Of a stretch of DNA of 64,000 nt, positions 31,928 to 41,296 are shown one piece after another; positions within the stretch are counted from its first letter, which is position 1, and every line of letters starts with the position of its first letter. The notes under the pieces are model-generated. The model did not search any database and had not been told where the DNA came from. It saw only the letters and a program-made list of their open reading frames with translations. Origin of the DNA: Agarophyton chilense (lineage: Eukaryota; Rhodophyta; Florideophyceae; Gracilariales; Gracilariaceae); assembly GCA_030374765.1 (NCBI GenBank), contig JARGXX010000105.1:310001-374000 (forward strand), read 5' to 3'. Made by a program: the position numbers and the translations under genes.

Positions 31928-33175
31928 ATGGAAGCCTTTGCGGCGCCGGTTTCACTCCGTTTAGTTCGAAGGGAGAAGGCGGTCTGCGAGCTGGCTCGGC
32001 TTTCACCTTTGTCGGCGACGAGGTGCTGCCCAGTTCTATCACTTTCTACCCCGAGCCCTCCTACATCGTCGCCACGGTCAGCTAAAAACAAAGGAAAAAG
32101 TAGAAGGGGTATTAATGCACCCCAGAGTAGTAAGCGCGTGGCTACTTATAAGAAACTTCAACGACGGGAGCTCAAGGGGCTTGATTTGAACGCCCAATCC
32201 GAAGAGGGCGAACAGAAGGAAGTCGAAGCCTCGAGTTCGAAAGAAAGAACGAGCGAGAAACACGAAAAAGATTCTGCGGAGGGAAAAGAGAAGGAAAATA
32301 GGACGAAACGCAAGATCACGCTAAAGCTTTCAGATGTTTTTGTTGGTCAAAAACTGTCAGGCGTGGTACGGAACACTGTTCAACATGGAGCCTACGTCAA
32401 TGTGGGAACTGAGAGAGATGGTCTTGTTCACTTACGAGACATGTCTGTTGACTTTGTACACGTCCCAACAGATCTCCTGCGCGATGGCGATACTGTTGAT
32501 GTGTGGGTCAAATACGTAGACCCTGTGAAAAAGGTTCTGGGTCTTACTATGGTTAAGCCGCACTTAGGGTTTGAATCTCGAATGAAAGTTACCGACGTGG
32601 AAGTTGGTGGCCGATATCATGGTGTCATCGAACGAGTTACTAACTATGGAGCTTACCTTGATATCGGAGCTGAGCGACATGCGTTTTTGCATGTAACGGG
32701 ACTATGGGGAGACTCCCAAAGAGACACACTCGACTTCCTTCGGTTGGGAGAAAAGGCATGGGTACATGTGGTCGACATAGACGTGCCGAAAAGCCATGTA
32801 CGTCTGTGGGCTAGGGCAAGAGGCGGTCACAGGCTGTCAAAGACGAATGAAGTGTCCCAAATTTCATTGCAAGCGAGAATGCTCGAAGTAAGAGACCATG
32901 AAATTCCCAATCCCACAAGACGTTCCTGGGAACCAGAAAGTGTCGTCGAACACAAGGACAAAGATAGCGAGGAAGAAATAGAAGAAAACAGTAGCTTTGA
33001 CAGGGATGCCGTCATTGAAGATGGTCTGACAGATCAAGAGTTTTCGTTTGTAGAGGATATGGACACATGGTTCAATGAAAGGGGGAATTCTGTGCTGAGA
33101 AGTATGAATAACGTGCAGGAAATTTCTCACATGCTTGACGAAAACACCGAATTTGTAGATGAAGATGAAAGTTAA
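31928..33175 (+). CDS. Plastid protein with two S1 RNA-binding domains
   Basis: 415 residues from ATG 31928 (MEAFAAPVSLRLVRREK, transit-like). A basic/acidic low-complexity segment (about 50-130) precedes two S1 OB-fold domains: about 137-208 (VGQKLSGVVRNTVQHGAYVNVG, then GLVHLRDMS) and about 225-298 (GGRYHGVIERVTNYGAYLDIG, then AFLHVTG). The C-terminus is highly acidic. Tandem S1 domains bind single-stranded RNA; related plastid proteins act in translation or RNA maturation, which is the likely role here. An in-frame extension upstream to 31811 encodes a Cys-rich run (CLCCLCCFCCLC) and is not considered coding. Confidence 0.8.
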   Translation: MEAFAAPVSLRLVRREKAVCELARLSPLSATRCCPVLSLSTPSPPTSSPRSAKNKGKSRRGINAPQSSKRVATYKKLQRRELKGLDLNAQSEEGEQKEVEASSSKERTSEKHEKDSAEGKEKENRTKRKITLKLSDVFVGQKLSGVVRNTVQHGAYVNVGTERDGLVHLRDMSVDFVHVPTDLLRDGDTVDVWVKYVDPVKKVLGLTMVKPHLGFESRMKVTDVEVGGRYHGVIERVTNYGAYLDIGAERHAFLHVTGLWGDSQRDTLDFLRLGEKAWVHVVDIDVPKSHVRLWARARGGHRLSKTNEVSQISLQARMLEVRDHEIPNPTRRSWEPESVVEHKDKDSEEEIEENSSFDRDAVIEDGLTDQEFSFVEDMDTWFNERGNSVLRSMNNVQEISHMLDENTEFVDEDES

Positions 33176-33439
33176 GGAGGCGAGCAAGAGTGGTGTGTTG
33201 AATGGTTTATCGAGCAAACCCCATAGCATACATTCAGTAATCCTACAAGGGACGCATGCTCTTTCATCGATATGGCGTCCTGGGAGCTGATGGTGAATAT
33301 GAATTTGATAATGGTGTGGATAAATCACTGTCATGTTTGTGGATCTCCACAATGCTTACCAGGATTTGTTTCACGGGCGATTTTGAAAAGAACTATGTGG
33401 TGATGTTTACTGTTTTAGTACTACGTATTCAGGTGGAGC

Positions 33440-34093
33440 TTAGGAGTAAAAGGAGAGCAGTTTCGTGAAGTCTCCAGTGATCTTGTCCAACCAGTCCGTA
33501 GTACGTTCGATTTTCTTCATTGTTCTCTGAGAACCCTTCTTAAGCGTTGCAGCAACTTCAAGTTCCCCTATGTCCTGAATGATGCCACGCACAATCTTGT
33601 CGGTTTCAGTCTGCGAAAGTTCATCTATAGCTTCGTTCACAACGTTGAGAGCATTCCGCAATTCTGAGATGTTGACAAGCTTTCTGACTGAGGAAGTTAA
33701 GTCCAACTGCGGATCTTGTTTGAACTGAGAGTACAAATCGGATATTTTTCCTTCGTAGTCTTTCAGTATGCCGAGAGCGGCTTTAGCTTCTTTTGTCTCG
33801 AGGAGGCTCTTGTCGACAATGTTTTCCGACGGTACGAGGGTGTCGGGAGCATTGAAACCTTCCTTCGGAAAGAGAACCTTGCTGAAAGCGCGTTCGAGAC
33901 CAGTTCCATTCTTAGCGGAGGCGGGGGCAGGAAGAGCGGCAGCCAAGAAGGCAGCTGCGGCGGCCGAGGCTCCGGACAGAAGCTGGCGGCGAGAGAATCT
34001 GCCGGACGCTGGCGTTTGGGATGTGCTGCAAATCACGACATTGTGGTGGGGGCGACGGGAGCTGGGGAGGAGTGGGGTTGTGATGAAGGCCAT
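33440..34093 (-). CDS. Thylakoid-lumen helical protein with twin-arginine signal (PsbQ-like?)
   Basis: 217 residues from ATG 34093 (MAFITTPLLPSS). The N-terminus is a bipartite targeting sequence: a Ser/Pro-rich transit part, then RFSRRQLL and a hydrophobic Ala-rich stretch ending APASAK. This twin-arginine lumenal signal has a probable cleavage after ASA (near residue 60). The mature part is about 155 residues, all-helical in appearance, with charged amphipathic helices (SSVRKLVNISELRNALNVVNEAI; TMKKIERTTDWLDKIT). That fits a PsbQ-like four-helix-bundle photosystem II extrinsic protein in size and targeting, but sequence identity to PsbQ is not obvious; other lumenal helical proteins (Psb31- or MPH2-like) are possible. 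Targeting is well supported, function is not. Confidence 0.7.
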   Translation of the reverse strand: MAFITTPLLPSSRRPHHNVVICSTSQTPASGRFSRRQLLSGASAAAAAFLAAALPAPASAKNGTGLERAFSKVLFPKEGFNAPDTLVPSENIVDKSLLETKEAKAALGILKDYEGKISDLYSQFKQDPQLDLTSSVRKLVNISELRNALNVVNEAIDELSQTETDKIVRGIIQDIGELEVAATLKKGSQRTMKKIERTTDWLDKITGDFTKLLSFYS

Positions 34094-34939
34094 TGAAAGC
34101 AAATGGTTTGACTGATATTTGCACACAAAGATCGACGCGAGCGGCCGTAATTGACGCTGGTTTTGATGTGAATAGGAATGGTGTCGAAGTCGAAATTTGA
34201 TATGTGGTTGTGGTTAGGGCTGAGGTTTGAAAAATAGCAGGCGTGGTAGTAGCGGCGTTCAAGAAGGAGTCGTCTTGTCGACAGGTCTGCGGAAACGCAG
34301 AGGGAAGCCAACCAAGTACTACTGGCTGCGCCTCGATCCCATTCAAAGAGCCATTGGGAGCCGTTGAAATGACGGTTGCCCTCGAATAGCACTGAAAAAG
34401 AATGATCTCCAAGCTGGCAGATAACAGCACCACTCGAAAACACCTGGCGCGATGTGAGTGGCTGCGCTCGCTGCAAAGGCGGATGTGGGCGATGATGCGC
34501 GATTGGGCAATGTGCGATTGGGCGATTGATCGCCTCTATCTCAGACGGCCAATGGCCTCTCTTCGTTCTTCTCTTTTTTTTTGAATTTTTTGAGGTCGCC
34601 ATTCGGATCTTATGACAAGATCTCCCCGAATGTCAAAGCGTTCCCTCAATACGCGTCGCGTTATTGGGTTGCTTTATGTCTGACGTTTGCGCCTGTCGCG
34701 CTGCGCCTTCTGGCTACGAGCATCGGGCTTGAGCTGCACAACCTTCGGAATTGCTTAGTGAAGGCGATCAGACTTTTACGGCAGTTGGGAGGTACAGTTA
34801 TCCAAACCAATGCCTCGCCTCGCATTCTAGTGTCGCTTTGCACATTCTCACCACTACCAACCTTGTCCAGAACTCCGTCGCGTTTTGCGCCCGTCCTTTT
34901 CATGCCATATCCTCGCCATAACTTGCACAAAATAAGAAA
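34094..34939. promoter_or_regulatory. Divergent promoter with clustered CCAAT boxes
   Basis: 846 bp between the divergent lumenal-protein and XRN genes. Three CCAAT-type pentamers cluster within 52 bp: ATTGG at 34502-34506 and 34517-34521, and CCAAT at 34549-34553 inside GGCCAATGGCC. The first two are part of a repeated GCGATTGGGC. A T-rich stretch follows at about 34566-34590. These are candidate NF-Y sites for one or both genes. Confidence 0.4.
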
Positions 34940-37204
34940 ATGGGCATTCCGAAGATGTTCCGGTTCCTTACGGACCGCTATCCGTTAATACTACAGCGTC
35001 TTGATGAGGATCATGTCTTCGATCATTTCTATCTTGACATGAATGGAATCATCCACCAGTGTACCCATCCTAGCGACAATGAAATTGCGATCGAGAAACT
35101 CGACGAGATGTTTTCTAGAATCTTCGAGTATACAGAACGCCTTTTCCGCATTGTATCGCCTCGAAAGCTCATGTTTCTTGCCGTGGATGGAGTTGCCCCG
35201 CGTGCCAAAATGAATCAACAACGAAGTAGAAGATTTCGTTCCGCAAAAGAAGCGGAGAGAGCTATGGCCGATGCTATTGCCCGTGGTGATGAAATTCCTG
35301 AGGGAAAGCCCTTTGATTCCAACTGCATCACTCCTGGTACTGAGTTCATGTTCGAGCTTTCGCAGAGGTTTCGAAAATGGATACATGAGAAAATGTCATC
35401 TGACCCTGCCTGGCAACAAGGCTGCACCGTGGTTTTTTCCGGTTCGGAAGCGCCTGGTGAAGGTGAACATAAGATTATGGACTTCATTAGAAAGTGGAAG
35501 AAATCCCCAAACTTTGATCCACAGATTCGACATTGCATGTACGGTCTAGACGCTGACCTTATGATGCTCGGTCTTGTTGTGCACGCGCCGCATTTCACTC
35601 TTTTGCGCGAAAAAGTTAGGTACAGGAAGAAGCAGCGTAAGGTCCCGGTGATGACTGGCACGGATAGCGATGCCGATGAATTTCAACTTCTTGAAATAGC
35701 TTTACTGAGAGATATGCTGTTCCTTGAGTTCAAAAGACAAGATTCCCATGACCCATGGATGCGAGCAAAGGGGCGACGGCGCCCTTCCAAACTTGAGATG
35801 AATGCTTTAAAGGTAACCTTTCCAGATGGGAACCCAGATTTCGCTGGCTCAGAGAAAGCCAAGAATCCTGGTTTTCGATATGATTCGCGTCGTATCGTGG
35901 ATGATTTTGTATTCATGTGCATGCTCGTAGGCAATGATTTTCTGCCAAACATTCCACACCTTGATATTGCCGAAGGTGCGATCAATTTGATGTTTCGAAT
36001 ATATAAGCACATGTTGCCGTCTTGGGGTGGCTATCTGACGCAGTCCCATCGACTCCATCCAGACCGACTGGAATCATTTATTGAAAAGGTTGCTCATAGC
36101 GAAATGCAATACTTTGAGCATCGGAGTGAAACTGATGGTGTGCCCGAATACAAATCGATTGAATATCGTGAGAAGTACTATGAATTGAAATTCCAGTTTG
36201 ATGTCGACGGAGAGCAGGGTCACGCAAACGTCAAACGTCTTCGGAAATTTTATATGGAAGGACTCCACTGGGTTCTTCAATACTATCACAACGGTGTGCC
36301 ATCATGGAATTGGTATTACCCAGAGTTTTATGGAATCCTTGCGAGCGACATGAAGGGTCTAAGGTCAATCAAAGTTGCCTTCAAGAAAGGACGCCCATTC
36401 CGACCCTTAACGCAATTAATGGCTGTTCTCCCACCAGAGTCAGCAGAACTACTCCCATCTCCGATGCAGGAGCTCATGGTCAATCCAAATTCGTCTGTGG
36501 CAAAATTCTATCCAGTGGAGTTTAATGTCGACCAAAACGGCAAACGCAACGCTTGGGAAGCTGTAGTGGTCGTTCCTTTCATTGAGGAGGAGAGTTTGCT
36601 GCGGGAAGTGAACGCCATTGATAAGGAAAAGCATTTCTCAAAAATAGAAAGAGAGCGCGATCAGACGGGGCCGGAAAACTGGTTCCGAGCTCGGGACTAT
36701 CCCAGGTCTGAAATAAGGATATCACCTGTCCGGCCTTCTAAGTACTACATCCCGCGTAAATCGAGAAGTCCATCACCAACTGGTAGGCTATCTAGAAGTG
36801 GCTCCCCTCAGAAGTACAGTTCTTCGAGAGATATATCACCGAAGGGTCAACCAATGAGAAGCAGTGGGAGCCAGCAAGCGAAGAAAGTTGCTGGCAAAAC
36901 GCCAGGAAAGCTGAGTACTGTTGGGAGAAGTGAGTCCGGCCATGGCAAATCGTCATCATCAAGTTCCTTTACTTCGCAGGGCACGACAAGTTCGGACACG
37001 ATAAAATCAGCTAGGAGTAGGAGTCCTTCCCGTATGAATCCGCAGAAAGGGCGCACCGCGAGGGCAAGGGATCACCTTGACCCAACGCATCATAGAGCAC
37101 CCTCACAAGAAACAAATAACAAAACCCCTAACTCACAGGGCTCTACAAGGCGCGCAAGACGGATTGGCGTCGAGAAGTCCGCTGAGCCACACGCTGGGGA
37201 ATAG
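34940..37204 (+). CDS. 5'-3' exoribonuclease, XRN family (short form)
   Basis: Degrades 5'-monophosphate RNA processively from the 5' end. The 754-residue product starts with the diagnostic MGIPKMFRFLTDRYP and LDMNGIIHQCTHP. It continues with FLAVDGVAPRAKMNQQR, CITPGTEFM, GSEAPGEGEHKI, YGLDADLMML and MLVGNDFLPNIPHLDI, so all the acidic motifs of the CR1/CR2 catalytic core are present. The core and the WVLQYYHNGVPSWNWYYPEFY segment run to about residue 520. The end (about 590-754) is an Arg/Ser/Pro-rich tail (SRSPSPTGRLSRSGSP). Cytoplasmic XRN1 is about twice this long and nuclear XRN2 about 950 residues, so this is a compact form. The RS-like tail may favour nuclear location, which is inference only. 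Confidence 0.92.
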   Translation: MGIPKMFRFLTDRYPLILQRLDEDHVFDHFYLDMNGIIHQCTHPSDNEIAIEKLDEMFSRIFEYTERLFRIVSPRKLMFLAVDGVAPRAKMNQQRSRRFRSAKEAERAMADAIARGDEIPEGKPFDSNCITPGTEFMFELSQRFRKWIHEKMSSDPAWQQGCTVVFSGSEAPGEGEHKIMDFIRKWKKSPNFDPQIRHCMYGLDADLMMLGLVVHAPHFTLLREKVRYRKKQRKVPVMTGTDSDADEFQLLEIALLRDMLFLEFKRQDSHDPWMRAKGRRRPSKLEMNALKVTFPDGNPDFAGSEKAKNPGFRYDSRRIVDDFVFMCMLVGNDFLPNIPHLDIAEGAINLMFRIYKHMLPSWGGYLTQSHRLHPDRLESFIEKVAHSEMQYFEHRSETDGVPEYKSIEYREKYYELKFQFDVDGEQGHANVKRLRKFYMEGLHWVLQYYHNGVPSWNWYYPEFYGILASDMKGLRSIKVAFKKGRPFRPLTQLMAVLPPESAELLPSPMQELMVNPNSSVAKFYPVEFNVDQNGKRNAWEAVVVVPFIEEESLLREVNAIDKEKHFSKIERERDQTGPENWFRARDYPRSEIRISPVRPSKYYIPRKSRSPSPTGRLSRSGSPQKYSSSRDISPKGQPMRSSGSQQAKKVAGKTPGKLSTVGRSESGHGKSSSSSSFTSQGTTSSDTIKSARSRSPSRMNPQKGRTARARDHLDPTHHRAPSQETNNKTPNSQGSTRRARRIGVEKSAEPHAGE

Positions 37205-37640
37205 GTTTACGATTTTGGTTCATAACTATGTCGTGAAGAAAGCCTCGGCTTCAGCATCTGAGTGCTTCCGCAGAAAGAAAAAATTTCTTCAACCTGAAAC
37301 TGGTTTACTAACAATAAAAGTGGCGGAAAACTGGCTACGATTGCTAGTCATTTTCGCTTTCTATGGGTACGCAACGAAGGGCGTGCGCTCACTCCACCTT
37401 AAAGTACAGAACATTTTTACTCAAAAGTAATGTTCAATGAAGCGGAGTGTTCTATCAAAATGTTTCCACCTTGCTTTCCTAAGGACCCAAAGGACAATAA
37501 GTCAAATGCAATTCCTCCGTTGTGGAGCGGGTGTTCTACATCTCCCGAGTTTATAGAAACCTGGATCAGGACGGTCACCTGCTGCGTAACGACTAACTAT
37601 GTCACAAGCTTTCGTCCAGCATCATTCTGGGTCTTTTGAC
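37205..37640. other. Convergent 3' intergenic region
   Basis: 436 bp between the 3' ends of XRN and SHMT. Short plus-strand open frames here are not credible genes. No hairpin or repeat was noted. Confidence 0.4.
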
Positions 37641-39128
37641 TCACTGATAGACCATGTCGGCCCGGTCGAACCCAATGGGCTCAAATGCCAAGGAAAACTC
37701 TTCCACTTCTTCCCTCAAAGCTTTGATTTCGGCTTCACCAGCTCCGTTGTCTACAGCTTCTCGGAATTCAGACATCTTTGCCCCAGAGCCCAGGTCCTTC
37801 TTCACCTGAGCTGCGATGGCGATTCCACGATGCAGATATCCTGCGATACTCTCGAAGTCCTCAGTGTCACATCCTCTAGTAGTCATTGCATGCGTGCCCA
37901 TACGGATACCCCCGGGGTTGAATGCGCTTGTGTCGCCAGGGACAGTGTTCTTGTTCAATGCGATTCCAGCCAATTCCAGAACTCGTTCCGCACGAGCGCC
38001 ATCCATATCCCTGGTCCTCAGATTGGCCAGCATAAGATGGTTGTCGGTTCCGCCCGAAACGAGGTCGTAACCTCTGTCGATGAGTCCCTTGGCAAGTACT
38101 TGGGCATTGTCGAGCACCTTCTGTTGGTAATTGACAAATTCAGGTTCTTGAGCCATCTTTAGCGCAACGGCCAGGGCTGCAATGGTGTGGTTGTGGGGCC
38201 CTCCCTGTAATCCTGGGAAAACAGCAGAGTTAATGGGATTCTCGAGGTTGTACATGATCTCCTCACCTTTCTTATTGACGGAACGAACACCCCTCCTGAA
38301 GAAAATCAGAGCTCCTCTCGGGCCACGTAGGGCCTTGTGGGTGGTGGTGGTGATTACGTCCGCATATTCAAACGGCGAGGGAATAACACCAGCTGCAACC
38401 AAACCGGAAATGTGTGCGATATCGGCAAGAAGATATGCACCAACCTTATCGGCTATCGCGCGCATGCGAGGGTAATCGTATAGTCTGGAGTATGCGCTAG
38501 CACCAGCAATGATTATCTTCGGTCTGAAAAGTATGGCTGACTCTTCCAGTTTGTCATAGTCAATCAGTCCATTGCTTTCGTTGAGTCGGTAAGGCATGGA
38601 CTCGAAGAAAATAGAGGTGGCGCTCACGCGCTTCTTGGCGGTCATGAAACCATGACTCAGATGCCCCCCGTGCGGTAGATCAAGGCTGAGAATGCGGTCA
38701 TGCGGCTTGAGAAGAGCTGTGTATACGGCGAGATTAGAAGGACTTCCTGAGAGTGCTTGGACGTTCACGCCCCACTCATCAGGAGAGACGCGGAACGCCT
38801 CGAGAGCTCGCTTCTGGCATAAGCGTTCACTCATATCAATGAATTCATTTCCTCCGTAGTAGCGCGCACCGGGATATCCCTCAGAGTATTTGTTGGTCAT
38901 CACTGAGCCAACGGCTTCCAGTACGGCACGAGAAGTGAAGTTCTCCGATGGAATCAACTGAATCGATTTTATCTGACGAGCCTTCTCGTGCTCGATGATA
39001 TCGAACAGCTCTGGATCGACTTCCGCTAGAGGCGAATTCAGAGTGGACGGGGCAGCGGCAGTGGGAGTGACAGCTGGAGTAGCCAGAAGGCGACGCGAAA
39101 CGTTTCGCAAGAAGGTGGAACGCAACAT
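37641..39128 (-). CDS. Serine hydroxymethyltransferase, mitochondrial
   Basis: PLP enzyme interconverting serine + THF with glycine + methylene-THF; with glycine decarboxylase it serves photorespiration and C1 supply. 495 residues. The first ~28 residues ([19 protein letters not shown]) are Arg/Leu-rich without acids, a mitochondrial presequence. The core shows [57 protein letters not shown] and the PLP-lysine motif [13 protein letters not shown] near residue 264, then [11 protein letters not shown] and [14 protein letters not shown]. Full length for the family. It is divergent from a small plus-strand frame whose start is 157 bp away. Confidence 0.95.
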   Translation of the reverse strand: MLRSTFLRNVSRRLLATPAVTPTAAAPSTLNSPLAEVDPELFDIIEHEKARQIKSIQLIPSENFTSRAVLEAVGSVMTNKYSEGYPGARYYGGNEFIDMSERLCQKRALEAFRVSPDEWGVNVQALSGSPSNLAVYTALLKPHDRILSLDLPHGGHLSHGFMTAKKRVSATSIFFESMPYRLNESNGLIDYDKLEESAILFRPKIIIAGASAYSRLYDYPRMRAIADKVGAYLLADIAHISGLVAAGVIPSPFEYADVITTTTHKALRGPRGALIFFRRGVRSVNKKGEEIMYNLENPINSAVFPGLQGGPHNHTIAALAVALKMAQEPEFVNYQQKVLDNAQVLAKGLIDRGYDLVSGGTDNHLMLANLRTRDMDGARAERVLELAGIALNKNTVPGDTSAFNPGGIRMGTHAMTTRGCDTEDFESIAGYLHRGIAIAAQVKKDLGSGAKMSEFREAVDNGAGEAEIKALREEVEEFSLAFEPIGFDRADMVYQ

Positions 39129-39285
39129 GGTAGGGGTGAACGATTTGGAAACACACCAAGAGAGCGAAGGAGCTATGGGTCGGGGGCGAGGGAGAAAGAG
39201 GGAGACAGAGGGGAGAAGGCCGATTTATACTTGGCGGAGGAAGAATGACCACGTGCACAGCAGCGATAAGGTTCGACCACACACG

Positions 39286-39591
39286 ATGAGCGCAACAAAA
39301 CAGCGGTTGTGGTTCGTCGATGCAAACTATCTCCGAGCAGCCACCGCATCACTTGAGATGCGAAACGTTACTTTTTCCGATATTTTAGCGGCGTCAGTAC
39401 ACCAACACATTTCATCCTGCCGATCTCGTGGCTGCGATGCATCTCCAGCAGTCCAGTTGTTCCAGGCCGACAAGTCAATTGCTTTGGAATTGACGCACAT
39501 GCGCATGGGCGCCTCGCGCTTCTCACCACCAAGCACATTCCCGCAGAGTCCTGTCACAGCCGGATGGCCGTCGGTTTCTACGAAACGGTGA
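39286..39591 (+). CDS. Small hypothetical protein (101 aa)
   Basis: ATG 39286 opens a 101-codon frame divergent from SHMT. The product (MSATKQRLWFVDANYLRAAT start) is moderately Ser/Ala-rich, with no signal peptide, membrane segment or motif I recognise. FVDANYL is faintly reminiscent of the first strand of PIN-like folds but nothing else supports that. The start lies in the SHMT promoter interval, so this could be chance. Low confidence. Confidence 0.25.
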   Translation: MSATKQRLWFVDANYLRAATASLEMRNVTFSDILAASVHQHISSCRSRGCDASPAVQLFQADKSIALELTHMRMGASRFSPPSTFPQSPVTAGWPSVSTKR

Positions 39592-39916
39592 GCCTTCCCT
39601 TTCATGAGGGTCAGAATACGCGTTTATGAAACACCTATCTTTTCCCTCCGTGCTTGCATCCGTACCAAGTTGACAACTTTGATCCACGGAGAATACATGA
39701 AACTTTCACACTTTACTTCGTGATGAATTTCTGAGAAGAAACTCTTTTGCGGGGATTTGCTGGCGTAGATGAGTAGTCGAGGTGACCCCCTCAATGTCAA
39801 CTCCTTCCACACCATAAAAACTCTTCATTCTTGCATTCGTCATTGACGAAGGGCAAATGAGTGCTTTGTCTTCTATTGCGTATCAGTTGCCTTGCTCCTC
39901 ACGTTTTCGAAGGATC
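39592..39916. other. Intergenic, 325 bp
   Basis: 3' flank of the ASCC2-like gene and of the small upstream frame. A 63-codon minus-strand frame (39624-39815) is unrecognised. Nothing else was seen. Confidence 0.4.
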
Positions 39917-41296
39917 TTAAACGCCCTGTTTTCTAACATTTCGCGTCTTCCGCCCGTGATTAGCGCCTCGTCCTTGTCCTCGTCCACGTCCACCCCCTCT
40001 CCCTCTCCCACGACCACGACCACGACCACGACCTCTTCCACGACCACGGCTAGAATCCCCGTCGGTTTGGACCTGCTCTCTTACCTCATTTTTCGCTTCT
40101 CTCGGTCGATTCTGCCCGAGGTTCTGTCCACTTCGATTCTTCTGCCCCCTACCTCGTCTTCCTGTCTCTCGAGTCCCTCTTGCTGATGAAGCGTCTTTGT
40201 TTGACGCAGCACTGCCGTTGCCATATGAGATTGGTGGAAAATCAATATCAAGCGATTCATCGAGGGCCAAATAATGTGAAACTCCACCCTCAAGCGGTAC
40301 GTCATCATCTATTTCCGTACTCTGATTTTCACAGTCCACAGCACGATTCGTCGAACCTCCAGCACCCTCGCCATCTCCATCAATCTGTACAGTGAGCTCC
40401 TCAAAATTCCTAGCAACATCTCTTTCTTCTTCAGCTTGCCTTCTCGCATCATCTCTCGCAATACGTCTTTGTATTTGATGTGTATCTACCCGTTCCTTTG
40501 GCCTGTCGTCCTTATTTGCGCGTTTACCAAGTTGCGGGCGCCATCCGTCTAACAAAGCCGCAACAGCAGCATCTGCGCCTCCAAACTTTTGCAACGCCTC
40601 ACGAGCCAATGAAACCGGTATATCTGCGACACGAGCAATTGTAGTTTCTACGCGGGCATCAGAAGAATTTAATCTTACGTACCCAACACGTTCAAACTGT
40701 GGAAGGGAAAGCAAAGCATCGAACAGCTGCGATGCTAATCCGACGCACATTTGTCGCTGCGTTAGACCATTAGGGAATAGGTCGCCCTCAGGTTTGTTTG
40801 TCAAGTCTCTCAGCCAAGCTTGTACTTTGTCGGCAGCATCGGCTCTTTGAGAGCGCGTGGATAATGCTTCAATTACCGCTGAACGACTGGCGTCATCTGC
40901 TGAAGCAAGAGAAGCAAGCATATGGAGACTGTCCGCAACAAAGTATAAATCATTGCTTCGCAGGCGATTGTGAAGGGATCGAACGACACGGCTAAGGGAT
41001 GGTTTGATAGAATGGAGGATTGTGGGAACGTAGAGTTGCAACGAGGATGGTGGGAAGAGACATGTAAGGTCCAAAATGTTCTCGGGTGAAAATTCTACAA
41101 GTTGGGAGGTTAAATGAGTGAACAAGAAGGAATCATACTGAGTGTATGGTGTAGTGGTACACGGTCGGAAAGGAGGACGTGTTCGATATGTTAGATATGA
41201 CTGCAGGAAAGAAACGGTGGGGTCCTTCGGTGGTGGTGGGGAAAGAGGGTTCAGATCTAGAAGCTCATTGTCAGAAGGATGAAAAAGTTCAGTCAT
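39917..41296 (-). CDS. ASCC2/CUE3-like protein with RGG tail
   Basis: 459 residues from ATG 41296 (MTELFHPSDNELLDL). The N-terminal two thirds is helical; the segment with FLFTHL...ENILDLTCLFPPSS resembles the conserved N-domain of ASCC2 (FLFDIPKILDLCVLFG). About 240-275 reads IARVADIPVSLAREALQKFGGADAAVAALLDG, a CUE/UBA-type ubiquitin-binding three-helix pattern (P-x...L...GD-V). The last ~110 residues are Arg/Gly-rich, ending in a run of RG dipeptides, as in several RNA-linked proteins. ASCC2/Cue3 belongs to the ribosome-quality-control trigger complex that recognises ubiquitinated stalled ribosomes; this role is inferred from weak similarity. The frame extends upstream of 41296 but that part has no conserved look. 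Confidence 0.5.
   Translation of the reverse strand: MTELFHPSDNELLDLNPLSPPPPKDPTVSFLQSYLTYRTRPPFRPCTTTPYTQYDSFLFTHLTSQLVEFSPENILDLTCLFPPSSLQLYVPTILHSIKPSLSRVVRSLHNRLRSNDLYFVADSLHMLASLASADDASRSAVIEALSTRSQRADAADKVQAWLRDLTNKPEGDLFPNGLTQRQMCVGLASQLFDALLSLPQFERVGYVRLNSSDARVETTIARVADIPVSLAREALQKFGGADAAVAALLDGWRPQLGKRANKDDRPKERVDTHQIQRRIARDDARRQAEEERDVARNFEELTVQIDGDGEGAGGSTNRAVDCENQSTEIDDDVPLEGGVSHYLALDESLDIDFPPISYGNGSAASNKDASSARGTRETGRRGRGQKNRSGQNLGQNRPREAKNEVREQVQTDGDSSRGRGRGRGRGRGRGRGRGGGRGRGQGRGANHGRKTRNVRKQGV
39990..40055. repeat. CGACCA-type hexanucleotide repeat encoding Arg-Gly
   Basis: Imperfect ACGACC/CCTCTC hexamers over about 65 bp, encoding the RGRGRGRG run of the ASCC2-like protein on the minus strand. 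Confidence 0.7.
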
